Shown here: piece by piece, positions 43,541 through 52,843 of the stretch
Position numbering within the stretch: the first letter of the stretch is position 1
Layout of the letters: every line of letters starts with the position of its first letter
Assembly (NCBI RefSeq): GCF_003284725.1
Contig: NZ_PGTO01000007.1
Location: 1-64,000, forward strand
Reading direction: 5' to 3'
DNA: 64,000 nucleotides
Source of the DNA: Paramagnetospirillum kuznetsovii
Lineage (GTDB): Bacteria; Pseudomonadota; Alphaproteobacteria; Rhodospirillales; Magnetospirillaceae
Program-made: the position numbers and the translations under genes
The notes under the pieces: generated by a model
What the model was told of the DNA's origin: nothing
Databases searched by the model: none
The model's input: the letters and a program-made list of their open reading frames with translations, nothing else

Positions 43541-45007
43541 CTTGAGGATCTTGAAGGCACCTTTGGCCTTTGAGAGCAACTCGTAAATCGACCGTGTCTT
43601 GAAAGCACTGCGGGCGATGTATTTAGGCCGAAAATAAAAGCGACGATAGGCCCATTTCTGTAGCCCGATCAGCGTGTCCAAGTCCATGAACTCGGTCCAG
43701 TGATCAACCACGTAGCCCTTGTGCGGCTTAAGGGCGAACTGTTCCCAGCGGCCGGGTTCGATGATCTTCTTGGCCACAGCTTGATCGTACATTTCGGTAT
43801 TGGGATAAAGCTTCAACACCGAAACCTGCGCGTAGTCGGGGTCAAGACCGACCAGAAAGTCGATGTTAGCCTTAACATCTTCCGGTGTCCGTTCGTGCGG
43901 CAGACCGATGATATAGTCAGCCACTGTCAGGATGCCCAGGTCTCGGCACCATTTGAAGGCGTTGCTGACCTTGGTCGTATTGGTTCCCTTCTTCAGGGCC
44001 TTTAGTCCGTCGTCGGAACCGGTCTCGACGCCGAACGCAATCATGCGAAGGCCAGATTGCTTGGCGCGCTTTAGGGATTCGTAGGTTACCGTATTGACGC
44101 GACCACGAAAGTCCCACTCTATTTTAAGGCCTCTTCTGTCCAATTCATCACAGAACTCTACGATCTTTTTCGGCGTGATATTGAACAAGTCGTCATAGAA
44201 TCGAAATTCCTTGTATCCCATGGCCAAGCACTCTTCGATTTCATCAACGACGCTTTCGTGGGAGCGTTGGCGATAGCGCTTATAGGGGACATCGCAGAAG
44301 GTGCACAGATAGGGACAGCCACGCGACGACAGAATGGTCGCCAGATCAGAGGAAACGCCTAGAATGCTCTTGTAGCGCAGGTGACGGATCCACTTCCGAT
44401 CGACCAGGGGCAGATCGTCGACGTTTTCCACATAGGCGGGCGGCACCGATACGCGGGCAAGGAAGCGCTTGTCCCTGAATTGCTGATCACGCCAAGCGTT
44501 GATGGAGATTTTTGTATAGACGCCGAGAATGGTGGTGATGTCCTCACCTTTTTCGAGCGCGTTGACCAGCGCAGTGAACGCGTATTCACCTTCACCCACC
44601 ACAATAGAATCGAATTGCGGCAACTGAGCAGCTTCAAACGGGTAAGCGATGGCATGATGGCCGCCCAGGCAGATGTGGGCGTGCGGAACTATTTTTCTGA
44701 CCGTCTCAGCAACCATGCAGCAATCGACCATCGAGATGGTAAAGCTGGTGACGCCCACGATGTCGGGTTTGATCTCTTCGATTATGGCCGGGATTTTGGC
44801 CTGTCGGATGCCCTGCGCGATGCAGTCGATGAAGTGGAATTCGTGCCCGGTGGTGTTTTTCTCCAGATAGCTCAGAACGTAGAGCATGCCCAGTGGTGGA
44901 AATTCCCCAAAGTCGTCTGCCTCAAGGAAGGTGCCGTCTTCACTGTGGGAGTCAGGATTCTCGATGACCGCATTCTCATCGGGTGGGTTAATCATCAGAA
45001 TTTTCAT
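43520..45007 (-). CDS. B12-binding radical SAM protein 1
   Basis: A 495-residue protein. The N-terminal Rossmann-like domain (about 1-165) fits cobalamin binding (PDIVGVTSFTISMVDCCMVAETVRK, ICLGGHHAIAYPF, IVVGEGEYAF), although the DxHxxG motif is absent, as often in this class. The radical SAM cluster is CPYLCTFC (Cys231, Cys235, Cys238), followed by the TIM barrel with IAFGVETGSDDGLKALKKG. The C-terminus is helical. Class members methylate unactivated carbons or rearrange rings. ATG 45007 aligns with the family start MKILMINPP. It is a single gene between two glycan operons. Confidence 0.9.
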   Translation of the reverse strand: MKILMINPPDENAVIENPDSHSEDGTFLEADDFGEFPPLGMLYVLSYLEKNTTGHEFHFIDCIAQGIRQAKIPAIIEEIKPDIVGVTSFTISMVDCCMVAETVRKIVPHAHICLGGHHAIAYPFEAAQLPQFDSIVVGEGEYAFTALVNALEKGEDITTILGVYTKISINAWRDQQFRDKRFLARVSVPPAYVENVDDLPLVDRKWIRHLRYKSILGVSSDLATILSSRGCPYLCTFCDVPYKRYRQRSHESVVDEIEECLAMGYKEFRFYDDLFNITPKKIVEFCDELDRRGLKIEWDFRGRVNTVTYESLKRAKQSGLRMIAFGVETGSDDGLKALKKGTNTTKVSNAFKWCRDLGILTVADYIIGLPHERTPEDVKANIDFLVGLDPDYAQVSVLKLYPNTEMYDQAVAKKIIEPGRWEQFALKPHKGYVVDHWTEFMDLDTLIGLQKWAYRRFYFRPKYIARSAFKTRSIYELLSKAKGAFKILKSNRRLA

Positions 45008-45097
45008 GACAATGCCAGCGTCCTTATTTCCGAGCCACCCAGGGCTGCCGCAGTGTAGCACCGTGCGGCAGATGAAAAATCCATCTTTAAATTGCGG

Positions 45098-46825
45098 TTA
45101 ATCTTGGTCGGGCAGGCTTCCGTCTACAAGTTCCGAGTCGTGAATTTTCCGGGCTACGATGAGAACGATATCCCCGAAACTCACCGGAACCGCTAATTTT
45201 GTTGGCAGAACTTCTGCCAATGACGCGGCCAGGCCTTGCAGTGGGCGGGGTAATAAGGTGGCGGCTTTCAATGCAAGATAACTAAGAGTCGCATAATGGC
45301 GATAATCACCCATGTAGATGATTTCGAATCCGGCATTCGTCAGCCACCGCCGCAGCAATGGTCGCGTGAAGTAATACAGATGCATATCCATCAGCCACGG
45401 CCATCGGCCGCCCAGCAGGCGCGGAAACCAGTTTGCCGCATCCAAGGTGCAAAAACTGAGAGTTCCGCCTTGCCGTAAAAGACGGTTTGATTGCAAGAGC
45501 ATGTCGAAGGGATGGTCGAGATGTTCCATCACATCCCAGGACATCACCGCGTCATAAGGCGGCTGCAGCTCCTTTGAGACTGTGGCGAGGGAGCCCTGAT
45601 GAATGGGGATGTTCAGTGACGTTCTGGCGAAATTCGAAGCCCAGCGTGATGGTTCCACACCGGTGACTGACCAACCGCGCTTTATCGCCTCCGCCAAAAA
45701 TAGGCCGCAATAGGAGCCGACTTCAACCAGGGTTCCGGGTTTGCCGAGCCAAGGGGAGATCCGGTGGATCAAGCGTGCAAATGTGATTTGCCGGGCAAGA
45801 GCGTTTTCCATGTAGAGTTCGTCTTCGACATCCGCATAGATATCGGCAAGATTCTTCGGTTGCTGCTTCGCTGGCACCTGCATGAGGCCACACCGCAGGC
45901 AGAGGGCCACTTGGGGCTTGCTGCCATGGGCCATGCTGGAACACCGATAGGCGTCAGCCTTGCCGTTAATGGAGGCGTCGTCCTTCCGCGCATGGTATTC
46001 CATGAGGAATGGAGAACCGCAGCCCTGGCAATTATCCTCGATATTGGTTGCCGAGATTGATCCGCGTCCGGCAAGTCGCGACAAAGTGAGCCTTAAGAGT
46101 TTGGCCACGCCGCTGAAAATCTCGAATCGGGGAATTTTGGATGAGCCGAAATGGCGGTCGCGGAATTGAATCGGAACCTCGGCCATGCGAAAGCCGGCCC
46201 GGTGAAGTCGGTAGACCGTTTCCATGAAGTAAGAGTATCCGCCGCCCTTGAGCTTGGCACAGCGTCGGTCCCGCAGCATGTTGACCCGGAAAGCACGAAA
46301 CGACGTCGTAAATTCGTGGGTTGGAATGCCCAGGAACCGACGCGCCAGGGTGTTGGCCGACACGCTTAGGAAACGGCGATAACCATCATAGTCGCTGGAT
46401 CCTCCTGGGGCATACCGTGACCCGATCACAAAGTCCACATCCGCCAATTTCGCGAGAAGGGCGGGGATTTCCGCAGGGTCGTGGGACAGGTCCGCGTCCA
46501 TGGTCACGAGATGGTCGTATCCATTCTGGACCGCGTAGACCATCGCCAGTTGATGAGCGCTGCCGAGGCCCATTTTACAGGGACGGTGGACAACGCGCAG
46601 GCGGGGTTGGATGCTGGCCAATTCGTCGAGATGGCGTCCGGTGCCGTCAGGCGAATTGTCATCGACCACCAGGATTTCCAGATCGATCCCGGTTGCGAAG
46701 ATGCGCTCGATAAGAACGTCGATATTGCCCAATTCGTTATACGTGGCTGTAAACACCAAAACGCGCTTGGCAGCCTCTGGCCCACAATTTCCGGTCACCA
46801 TGGACTTTTGCTCCGAGGCCGTCAT
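45098..46825 (-). CDS. Fusion of a DPM1-like glycosyltransferase and a zinc-ribbon methyltransferase
   Basis: A 575-residue two-part enzyme. Residues 20-250 are a GT2 glycosyltransferase of the polyprenol-phosphate mannosyltransferase type: VFTATYNELGNIDVLI, VVDDNSPDGTG and DAD (110-112) with FGSSKIPRFEI. Residues 262-312 form a zinc ribbon (Cys266, Cys269, Cys309, Cys312). Residues 330-560 are a class I SAM methyltransferase (VEVGSYCGLF 367-376, MSWDVMEHLDHPFDML). The two activities usually occur in separate genes. It overlaps the upstream Gmd-like gene stop as ATGA. It would both transfer and methylate a sugar on a lipid carrier (inference). Confidence 0.88.
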   Translation of the reverse strand: MTASEQKSMVTGNCGPEAAKRVLVFTATYNELGNIDVLIERIFATGIDLEILVVDDNSPDGTGRHLDELASIQPRLRVVHRPCKMGLGSAHQLAMVYAVQNGYDHLVTMDADLSHDPAEIPALLAKLADVDFVIGSRYAPGGSSDYDGYRRFLSVSANTLARRFLGIPTHEFTTSFRAFRVNMLRDRRCAKLKGGGYSYFMETVYRLHRAGFRMAEVPIQFRDRHFGSSKIPRFEIFSGVAKLLRLTLSRLAGRGSISATNIEDNCQGCGSPFLMEYHARKDDASINGKADAYRCSSMAHGSKPQVALCLRCGLMQVPAKQQPKNLADIYADVEDELYMENALARQITFARLIHRISPWLGKPGTLVEVGSYCGLFLAEAIKRGWSVTGVEPSRWASNFARTSLNIPIHQGSLATVSKELQPPYDAVMSWDVMEHLDHPFDMLLQSNRLLRQGGTLSFCTLDAANWFPRLLGGRWPWLMDMHLYYFTRPLLRRWLTNAGFEIIYMGDYRHYATLSYLALKAATLLPRPLQGLAASLAEVLPTKLAVPVSFGDIVLIVARKIHDSELVDGSLPDQD

Positions 46826-47775
46826 CCCGGTTCTCCTGCTTTTTCACACTGGGTCAATCGATCAACGACGCCATCGACATCGGTTCGCGCTGTCCAGCCC
46901 AGACGATCCTGCGTTGCGCTAATGTCAGCGTAACTTCGGCGGACGATATTGGTCGGCGGCGCATCGTTCCGGTAATCAACATGGTCACGCCAATCAAGCC
47001 CCAAGACCGCGAATGCGCGCTCGACCAGATAGGCGAGTGGAGCGCTACGGCCGGTGGCGATGATAAAATCCTCGGCCTGCTCACGCCGAAGCATCAGATG
47101 CATGGCTTCAACAAAATCGGGAGCCCATCCCCAATCTCGGATCGGGCTTATGTCTCCGAGGCTTAGGCGCTCGTCACTTCCCCGGGCAATACGCGACGCG
47201 CTTGAAATAATTTTGCGCGTTACAAAGTCCGCCCCCCGCAAAGGTGATTCGTGACTGAACAAAATGCCGGTCGAGACATGCATGTCAAAGGCTTGGCGAT
47301 AGGTTCGCACCTGCCAGAAGGTGAATGCTTTCGCCGTGGCATAGGGACTGCGCGGATAAAACGGTGTGTCGCAATTGGCCGGCATCTGCGTGTCACCGAA
47401 GCACTCCGACGATCCGGCGAAAAAACAACGGATGCCTCGATTGGCGCGCAAAGCCTCCAAGATCGCCGAGGTCGCACCCGCATTGGCCGCGAAGGCGCCG
47501 GCGGGGTCTGCAAAGGAGCGAGCCACGGAGGTCAATCCCGACAAGGCATAGACTTCGTCCGGGCGTACCCGCTCCAACAATTGGGTGACGGCCATGGTAT
47601 CAGTAGGGTCGAGGCGAACCATCTCAACTTGGTCGCTCAGTCCCAATCTATCCAAATTGAGGAACGGCCTATCGTTGCGGGAGCTTCCCGTCACGTGGTA
47701 ACCCAGACCCAGAAGATGTCGCGCCAGATAAGATCCGTCTTGCCCGGAAATCCCAATAATCAATGCCTTAAGCAT
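46822..47775 (-). CDS. GDP-mannose 4,6-dehydratase-like SDR epimerase/dehydratase
   Basis: A 317-residue extended SDR. The NAD(P) loop is GISGQDGSYLARHLL, and the catalytic triad is represented by SSECFGD and YPRSPYATAKAF (Tyr and Lys in YxxxK). Blocks such as HESPLRGADFVTRKI and GDISPIRDWGWAPDFVEAM are shared with true Gmd across the divergent intergenic space, so it is a Gmd paralogue. The Ser-Glu-Cys-Phe in place of Ser-Glu-Leu-Tyr suggests changed chemistry or substrate. ATG 47775 (MLKALIIGISGQDG) is the start. Confidence 0.9.
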   Translation of the reverse strand: MLKALIIGISGQDGSYLARHLLGLGYHVTGSSRNDRPFLNLDRLGLSDQVEMVRLDPTDTMAVTQLLERVRPDEVYALSGLTSVARSFADPAGAFAANAGATSAILEALRANRGIRCFFAGSSECFGDTQMPANCDTPFYPRSPYATAKAFTFWQVRTYRQAFDMHVSTGILFSHESPLRGADFVTRKIISSASRIARGSDERLSLGDISPIRDWGWAPDFVEAMHLMLRREQAEDFIIATGRSAPLAYLVERAFAVLGLDWRDHVDYRNDAPPTNIVRRSYADISATQDRLGWTARTDVDGVVDRLTQCEKAGEPG

Positions 47776-47927
47776 GGACCCCGCCCATCGGACCAACGGC
47801 GCGCGACAATTCCGACCATGACCAGTATGGCGGCACCGACTTTCCCGCGATTTAGCATTTTTAACGTCGTTGCCACAACATGTTTCCCGTTCGGATGGAT
47901 CAGACGCACCCCGCAGATCAACAAGCC

Positions 47928-47956
47928 TTGACAGTCATTGGCCGGTAAACTACGAG
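47928..47956 (+). promoter_or_regulatory. Possible promoter of gmd
   Basis: -35 TTGACA (47928-47933, perfect), a 17-base spacer and a weak -10 TACGAG (47951-47956). gmd starts 36 bases further on. The 217-base region 47776-47992 separates two divergent operons and must also contain the promoter of the Gmd-like gene. Confidence 0.4.
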
Positions 47957-47992
47957 TGCCCCTTACGCAATGGCTTCGGGTAAATCCGCTGC

Positions 47993-49030
47993 ATGGCTCC
48001 GACAGCATTAATAACCGGCATCACCGGACAGGACGGCGCCTATTTGGCCGAGCTTCTGCTGTCCAAGGGCTACGTGGTCCACGGGGTCAAACGGCGTTCT
48101 TCTTCTTTCAACACTGGACGGATCGATCATCTCTATCGTGATCCCCACGATGGCGAAACGCGCCTGCGCATGCATTTCGGCGATCTCACCGACGCCACCA
48201 ACCTGATCCGGGTTGTTCAAGAAACTCAGCCAGACGAGATTTACAATCTTGCCGCCCAGAGCCACGTTCAGGTCAGCTTCGAGACGCCGGAATACACGGC
48301 CAATTCCGACGGGCTCGGCACGCTGCGCCTCCTGGAAGCGATTCGCATTCTCGGAATGACTGACCGCGTGCGTTTCTACCAGGCATCGACCTCGGAGCTC
48401 TACGGCAAGGTCGCAGAAACGCCGCAGCGAGAAACCACGCCGTTCTACCCGCGTTCACCCTATGGCGCCGCCAAACTGTATGCCTATTGGATCACGGTGA
48501 ATTATCGCGAGGCCTATGGCTTGCACGCCTCTAACGGCATCTTGTTCAATCATGAAAGCCCGATTCGGGGCGAGACTTTCGTGACGCGGAAGATTACCCG
48601 CGCGGTCGCCGCCATTCATACCGGCCGGCAAGACACGTTATATCTCGGCAATCTTGACGCGGTGCGCGACTGGGGTCATGCCAAGGATTATGTGGAGGGC
48701 ATGTGGCGCATGCTCCAACAGCCAGAACCTGACGACTATGTCCTTGCCACCGGCGAGGGCCATAGCGTGCGTGAATTCGTCGAGCGGGCTTTCGCCTGTG
48801 TGGGGCGAACGATCACGTGGAAAGGGACCGGCATTGATGAGGTTGGTATCGATACTCGATCCGGGGACGCTATCGTCCGCATTGACCCCCGGTATTTCCG
48901 GCCGACCGAGGTGGAGCTTCTGATCGGCGACGCATCAAAGGCGAAGCGTAACCTTGGCTGGTCCGCAACCACCACATTCGCCGCCTTAATCGAAGAGATG
49001 ATGGCGGCAGATATCAAGGCAATTGGCTAG
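47993..49030 (+). CDS. gmd: GDP-mannose 4,6-dehydratase
   Basis: A 345-residue enzyme that converts GDP-D-mannose to GDP-4-keto-6-deoxy-D-mannose, precursor of GDP-fucose, GDP-rhamnose, GDP-perosamine and similar sugars. Diagnostic stretches: [74 protein letters not shown] (Tyr, Lys) and [16 protein letters not shown]. No reductase, epimerase or aminotransferase completing one of these paths is certain nearby, apart from the Gmd-like paralogue. Confidence 0.96.
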   Translation: MAPTALITGITGQDGAYLAELLLSKGYVVHGVKRRSSSFNTGRIDHLYRDPHDGETRLRMHFGDLTDATNLIRVVQETQPDEIYNLAAQSHVQVSFETPEYTANSDGLGTLRLLEAIRILGMTDRVRFYQASTSELYGKVAETPQRETTPFYPRSPYGAAKLYAYWITVNYREAYGLHASNGILFNHESPIRGETFVTRKITRAVAAIHTGRQDTLYLGNLDAVRDWGHAKDYVEGMWRMLQQPEPDDYVLATGEGHSVREFVERAFACVGRTITWKGTGIDEVGIDTRSGDAIVRIDPRYFRPTEVELLIGDASKAKRNLGWSATTTFAALIEEMMAADIKAIG

Positions 49031-49090
49031 GCTGCCGTCGAGGAGCCGCCGATCCGACGTCTCTTCAACTGGCTCATGGGAAGTCGCGAC

Positions 49091-50449
49091 ATGAAGGTGT
49101 GTTTCGTCGCTCCTTATGCATATACGCTCTTCAATTCCTCTCGGCATTTTCCATTTGGGGGGCTTGAGGTTCAGGCACATATTTTAGCGACTGGACTGGC
49201 TGCTCATCAGGGCTTTGACGTTAATTTTGTCGTATTCGACCATGGGCAGGCAGAGTCGGAAGAGATTGCCGGGGTGACCGTCACGAAATATCGCCCCACC
49301 AAATTTCGACCCGCGACGAATTTCCTTTGGCCTTCCATGCTTGGAAAGGGGATTGCGACCTCCACTGGCCGCGTGTTGTCTCTGCGTCGAAAGTGGGCGA
49401 CTCGACCAATCTATCACGCGATCATGGCGGTTCAGTCTGTTATTGACGCCAGCAGAGCGTTAAGGCTATCGCTGGGCACCTTGCTGGAGTGGCTGGCGTA
49501 TCCCCGCTTGTGGGAGGGCGGCTTGAGCGTCTATTACCAGCATCCGAACAGGGTGGAAACATATAGAAATATTAATGCTGATATTTACATCGGATTTGGC
49601 GCAAGCGAATTGATGGCGGAATTAGCTGCGTTCTGCAATTCTTCGAAAAAGAAGTTTATTCTATTTGGCGCAAGTGATTCTGACTTTGATGATTCATATG
49701 TCCCTCACTCTAATATAAGGAATTACTATGGATGCCGTGGGGGGCATTGCTATTTTAGCTTGGTCAGCGCGGATCATATCGTGGTGCAAAATGATCTGCA
49801 GGAGAAAGCGGCACGTGAGCATTTTGGCCAGCAAGCAACGATCATTCTAAATCCCATCGACCTTTCTCTTCAGCCAAATGCCGAACGGCCAAGAGCCGAG
49901 CGGGATGTCATATTCTGGATAGGCAAGGCCGACATTGTGAAGCAACCGTTACTGGTCTTCGAGATCGCCAAGGCTTGCCCAGACTTGCACTTCTTGATGG
50001 TTGTTAATCCAAACCGACCCGAGATAGAAGAAAAAATAGCGACACAACAACCCGGTAATGTAGAAATTCTGCAGAAAATTTCGCGCGCCGATGTTCCCGC
50101 CGCATTGGAGCGTAGCATTTTGTTACTGAACACATCCCTGTTCGAGGGCTTTTCGAATGCAATGTTGGAAGCATTCCGCGCAGGAACTCCGGTAGTTTCC
50201 CTGACTGCAGATCCAAACAACGTGATCGAGACCTGGGGATGCGGCCGCATTCTCAACGGCGACTTCGCGGGAATGGTCGCAGCCGTTCGTTCTCTGGTGG
50301 CCGACGAGCCGACGTGGAAAAGCGCCTCGGATGCCGCTCGCGCCTATGTGGCCCGACATCACGCGACCGATGTCATCGTGGATCAATTGATTGGCGTAAT
50401 TGGCCAAGTGCTGGAGGAAGCAGCCGGCCTTAGGCCGCTCCAAGCCTGA
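49091..50449 (+). CDS. Glycosyltransferase family 4, foreign composition
   Basis: A 452-residue GT-B enzyme. The N-terminus KVCFVAPYAYTLFNSSRHFPFGGLEVQAHILATGLAAHQGFDVNFVVFD and the donor half, with SRADVPAALERSILLLNTSLFEGFSNAMLEAFRAGTPVVSL, fit GT4 (EGF-N-LEA pattern). The stretch 49540-50110 is clearly AT-rich, and its codon use differs from neighbouring genes. ATG 49091 follows GGGAAG; ATG 49076 is an alternative. It is 60 bases downstream of gmd, probably co-transcribed. Its 3' end overlaps the convergent gene by 67 bases. Confidence 0.9.
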   Translation: MKVCFVAPYAYTLFNSSRHFPFGGLEVQAHILATGLAAHQGFDVNFVVFDHGQAESEEIAGVTVTKYRPTKFRPATNFLWPSMLGKGIATSTGRVLSLRRKWATRPIYHAIMAVQSVIDASRALRLSLGTLLEWLAYPRLWEGGLSVYYQHPNRVETYRNINADIYIGFGASELMAELAAFCNSSKKKFILFGASDSDFDDSYVPHSNIRNYYGCRGGHCYFSLVSADHIVVQNDLQEKAAREHFGQQATIILNPIDLSLQPNAERPRAERDVIFWIGKADIVKQPLLVFEIAKACPDLHFLMVVNPNRPEIEEKIATQQPGNVEILQKISRADVPAALERSILLLNTSLFEGFSNAMLEAFRAGTPVVSLTADPNNVIETWGCGRILNGDFAGMVAAVRSLVADEPTWKSASDAARAYVARHHATDVIVDQLIGVIGQVLEEAAGLRPLQA

Positions 50450-51645
50450 AGGTCGCCAGTTCGCTTGCCCTTACAGACTTCCCTGTAGATTGAGGCCAGT
50501 CGGCGCGTCAACTCATCATTGTCATGCAGCGCTCGGATGGCCGCCTCGGCCATTCGACGGAAGGCTTCCAACTGCCCTGGCTGGAGTAATAGCGCTTCGA
50601 TCATTGTTTCCAACTCGTCGAGTGACGAGAAAATCAATCCGGGAACAGGATAGGCCTGATCACGCAAATCCGGCCTGATATGGGTGATAGTGGGAACGCC
50701 ACAGCAGAGGGCTTCGATTTGGGCATTGGCGTAAAACCCCATCTTCATCTTTCCGATGGACAGGTCGGCATCCACCAATTCCTGCAGCACTTCGGAATAG
50801 GAAGCCCCCTTAATATGTCGAATCTCGATGGCATGGCCCTTGATGCGCAGTGCCTCCACCGCATCAGCGATCATGCGAGTTCCTTCGATCCCGGGATGGT
50901 TCGTGACATGAACGATTCGCAGGCAGCCATTCGTCGGCCATGTATCACGACGGCGTTTCGGGATGATGTCAGCAGGTGGTGAGAAAAAGGGAAAATGAAT
51001 TGCCTCAGGGACAAAGTCCAGCAAATCCGGTGTCGTCACCATTTCGAGATCAGCGTATTTCCGGCTGAGCCGTCGGCGCAACACGGACAGGGCGTTGCTG
51101 CAAAGATCACGACCATAGTCGCAGTCTTCGCAAATGTTCACGCTGGGATGCAATGCCATATTGCGCCGCCAGTCGCGGGCCTCGCATCCGGAGTAATAGA
51201 CGATGATCTTCCGACCCATGGATTTGAGAATAGGCCATTCCCATCCTGATCGGCTGATTCCCTGCATGAAATGGAATTGCACCAGTTCATAACGGCGCAT
51301 TACGCGCCAGAAAAACCAGAACTCGGTCAATGCCAAGGGCATCCATTTGCGCCAACGCTGGAAGTGGTAATCGCAGAGCGTCCAATCCCGACTGCCCCCC
51401 ACCGCCACATAATCCGCGGTGACGCCCTGGCGCCGGAGCAAAATCACGGTGTAATGGACGATGTGGAAGGGAAAACTCACATGCAGGACCGACCCGGCGT
51501 CGTATTTTTGACGCAGCGCCAAGGCAAGGAGTTTGTTCAACGGCCAAAGAATGACGGGAAGAGACATTTCCAGCGCCGCCCAAGCCGAGCGGGCTATCGA
51601 ACGCAATGCAGATCGCAAATGGTTGATAAGTTTTATCGCCACCAC
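50383..51645 (-). CDS. Glycosyltransferase-like protein (GT-B fold)
   Basis: A 420-residue protein. The C-terminal half has a GT4-like donor site: LRIVHVTNHPGIEGTRMIADAVEALRIKGHAIEI and SIGKMKMGFYANAQIEALCCGVPTITHIRPDLRD. The N-terminal half contains CEARDWRRNMALHPSVNICEDCDYGRDLC, with several cysteines that could bind a metal. The start is GTG at 51645, overlapping the upstream gene by 13 bases; ATG at codon 28 is possible. Its sugar and acceptor are unknown. The overlap of 67 bases with the convergent GT4 gene is unusual. Confidence 0.82.
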   Translation of the reverse strand: MVAIKLINHLRSALRSIARSAWAALEMSLPVILWPLNKLLALALRQKYDAGSVLHVSFPFHIVHYTVILLRRQGVTADYVAVGGSRDWTLCDYHFQRWRKWMPLALTEFWFFWRVMRRYELVQFHFMQGISRSGWEWPILKSMGRKIIVYYSGCEARDWRRNMALHPSVNICEDCDYGRDLCSNALSVLRRRLSRKYADLEMVTTPDLLDFVPEAIHFPFFSPPADIIPKRRRDTWPTNGCLRIVHVTNHPGIEGTRMIADAVEALRIKGHAIEIRHIKGASYSEVLQELVDADLSIGKMKMGFYANAQIEALCCGVPTITHIRPDLRDQAYPVPGLIFSSLDELETMIEALLLQPGQLEAFRRMAEAAIRALHDNDELTRRLASIYREVCKGKRTGDLQAWSGLRPAASSSTWPITPIN

Positions 51646-52679
51646 GTCTTAAGCATCGTCTTAAAGAAGAAAAGGCCGTAAAGAAAATTACCGCCCTTGC
51701 GACTAGTGCCATGTTCACGGCGGGCGATGTGGATGGGAACCTCTTGAATTCGGAGGCCTTTTTTTGCCGCCTCGATGATCACTTCAGATGCCTGGAACTG
51801 GTCTTCCCGCAAATTGAGCTTGGAGATGCTATTCATGCGGAACGCCTTGAAACCGCTTGAGCAATCGGTGATGTAGTGTCCCGACAGGACGCTAATGAGA
51901 TGAGACAGACTAAAGACACCCATGGACCGGGTCCAGCTAACGGCATCGGCACTTCCCTTAACCCGCGACCCAATGACGAGATCGGCCTGGCCGGTCAAGA
52001 TCGGCTCGACCAATCGGGCAATATCCGAAGGGCGATGCTGATTGTCGGCATCCATGGTCACCCCCACCTCGACTCCACATCTGGCGAGAACCTGATATCC
52101 AACTCTAAGGGCTGCGCCTTGTCCGCGTGGGACCGGGTTTCTTGCGGCGAGGACGCCAAGCTTGGTTGCCATCTCGGAGGTATCGTCCGTACTGCCATCG
52201 TCGATGACGAGGACACCCAGATCATGATCGCCAATCCGAGGCGGGATGTTTGGCAGGAGGATCTCAAGATTGCTGGCTTCATTTAGCGCGGGAATAATTA
52301 CCATGATCGGCTTTATTCGTTGCTGGATCATGTCGCCGTCGCCGAGCAAACGATCAGTCAAGCCGCTACAGATGATCCGATCCAGCAGATAGCGAAGTGA
52401 ATCGGTTCTAGATTTACTATAGAGCGCCAGTAAGGTTGCCAGGATGCTGGCGCAGATTGACAGCGCGAGAATTCGCCCAACACCGTACTCTCCCAGATTG
52501 AGAAGATTCGGCAGCCAATTGACCGAATCGGGCATGACCGAGACGATGACAAGGGCTAGGCCAACGAAGAAGACCAGCGTAAATACCGAACGGCTCCACC
52601 GAGATCCGCGATGATAATAAAAATTGGCAACGATGAGGACTGTGCCGAGCACCAAGCCAAAAAATCGGATCACACTCAT
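51633..52679 (-). CDS. DUF2304-GT2 fusion (membrane-anchored glycosyltransferase)
   Basis: A 348-residue protein in two parts. Residues 1-90 resemble DUF2304: three membrane helices, with the charged segment HRGSRWSRS and the PDSVNWLPNLLNLGEYG loop. From about 120 comes a GT2 domain: IMVIIPALNEASNLEILLPNIP, VIDDGSTDDTSE, MDADNQHRP (DxD) and SGFKAFRM. The two domains are often encoded as neighbours, so this is a natural fusion. It probably adds a sugar to polyprenyl phosphate. ATG 52679 is the start; the upstream part of the frame lacks coding character. Confidence 0.88.
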   Translation of the reverse strand: MSVIRFFGLVLGTVLIVANFYYHRGSRWSRSVFTLVFFVGLALVIVSVMPDSVNWLPNLLNLGEYGVGRILALSICASILATLLALYSKSRTDSLRYLLDRIICSGLTDRLLGDGDMIQQRIKPIMVIIPALNEASNLEILLPNIPPRIGDHDLGVLVIDDGSTDDTSEMATKLGVLAARNPVPRGQGAALRVGYQVLARCGVEVGVTMDADNQHRPSDIARLVEPILTGQADLVIGSRVKGSADAVSWTRSMGVFSLSHLISVLSGHYITDCSSGFKAFRMNSISKLNLREDQFQASEVIIEAAKKGLRIQEVPIHIARREHGTSRKGGNFLYGLFFFKTMLKTWWR

Positions 52680-52775
52680 TGAGTCGCCTCGATCACCCGA
52701 ACCATGTTTGCGATTTAGGACGCATTCTAGGCAAACGGCCATCACGAAGTCCATGATTGTATTGGGGTGAATATG

Positions 52776-52781
52776 TATAAT
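52776..52781 (+). promoter_or_regulatory. Possible -10 box for the epimerase operon
   Basis: A perfect TATAAT at 52776-52781, 63 bases before the epimerase ATG. The matching -35 is weak (ATGATT at 52753-52758 with 17 bases). The 164-base region 52680-52843 lies between divergent genes. Confidence 0.35.
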
Positions 52782-52843
52782 CCGACCGATCCGGTTTGCT
52801 TTAGCGGATCGGATTGGCGAGTCTCATATTTGGGTGATGGTCG

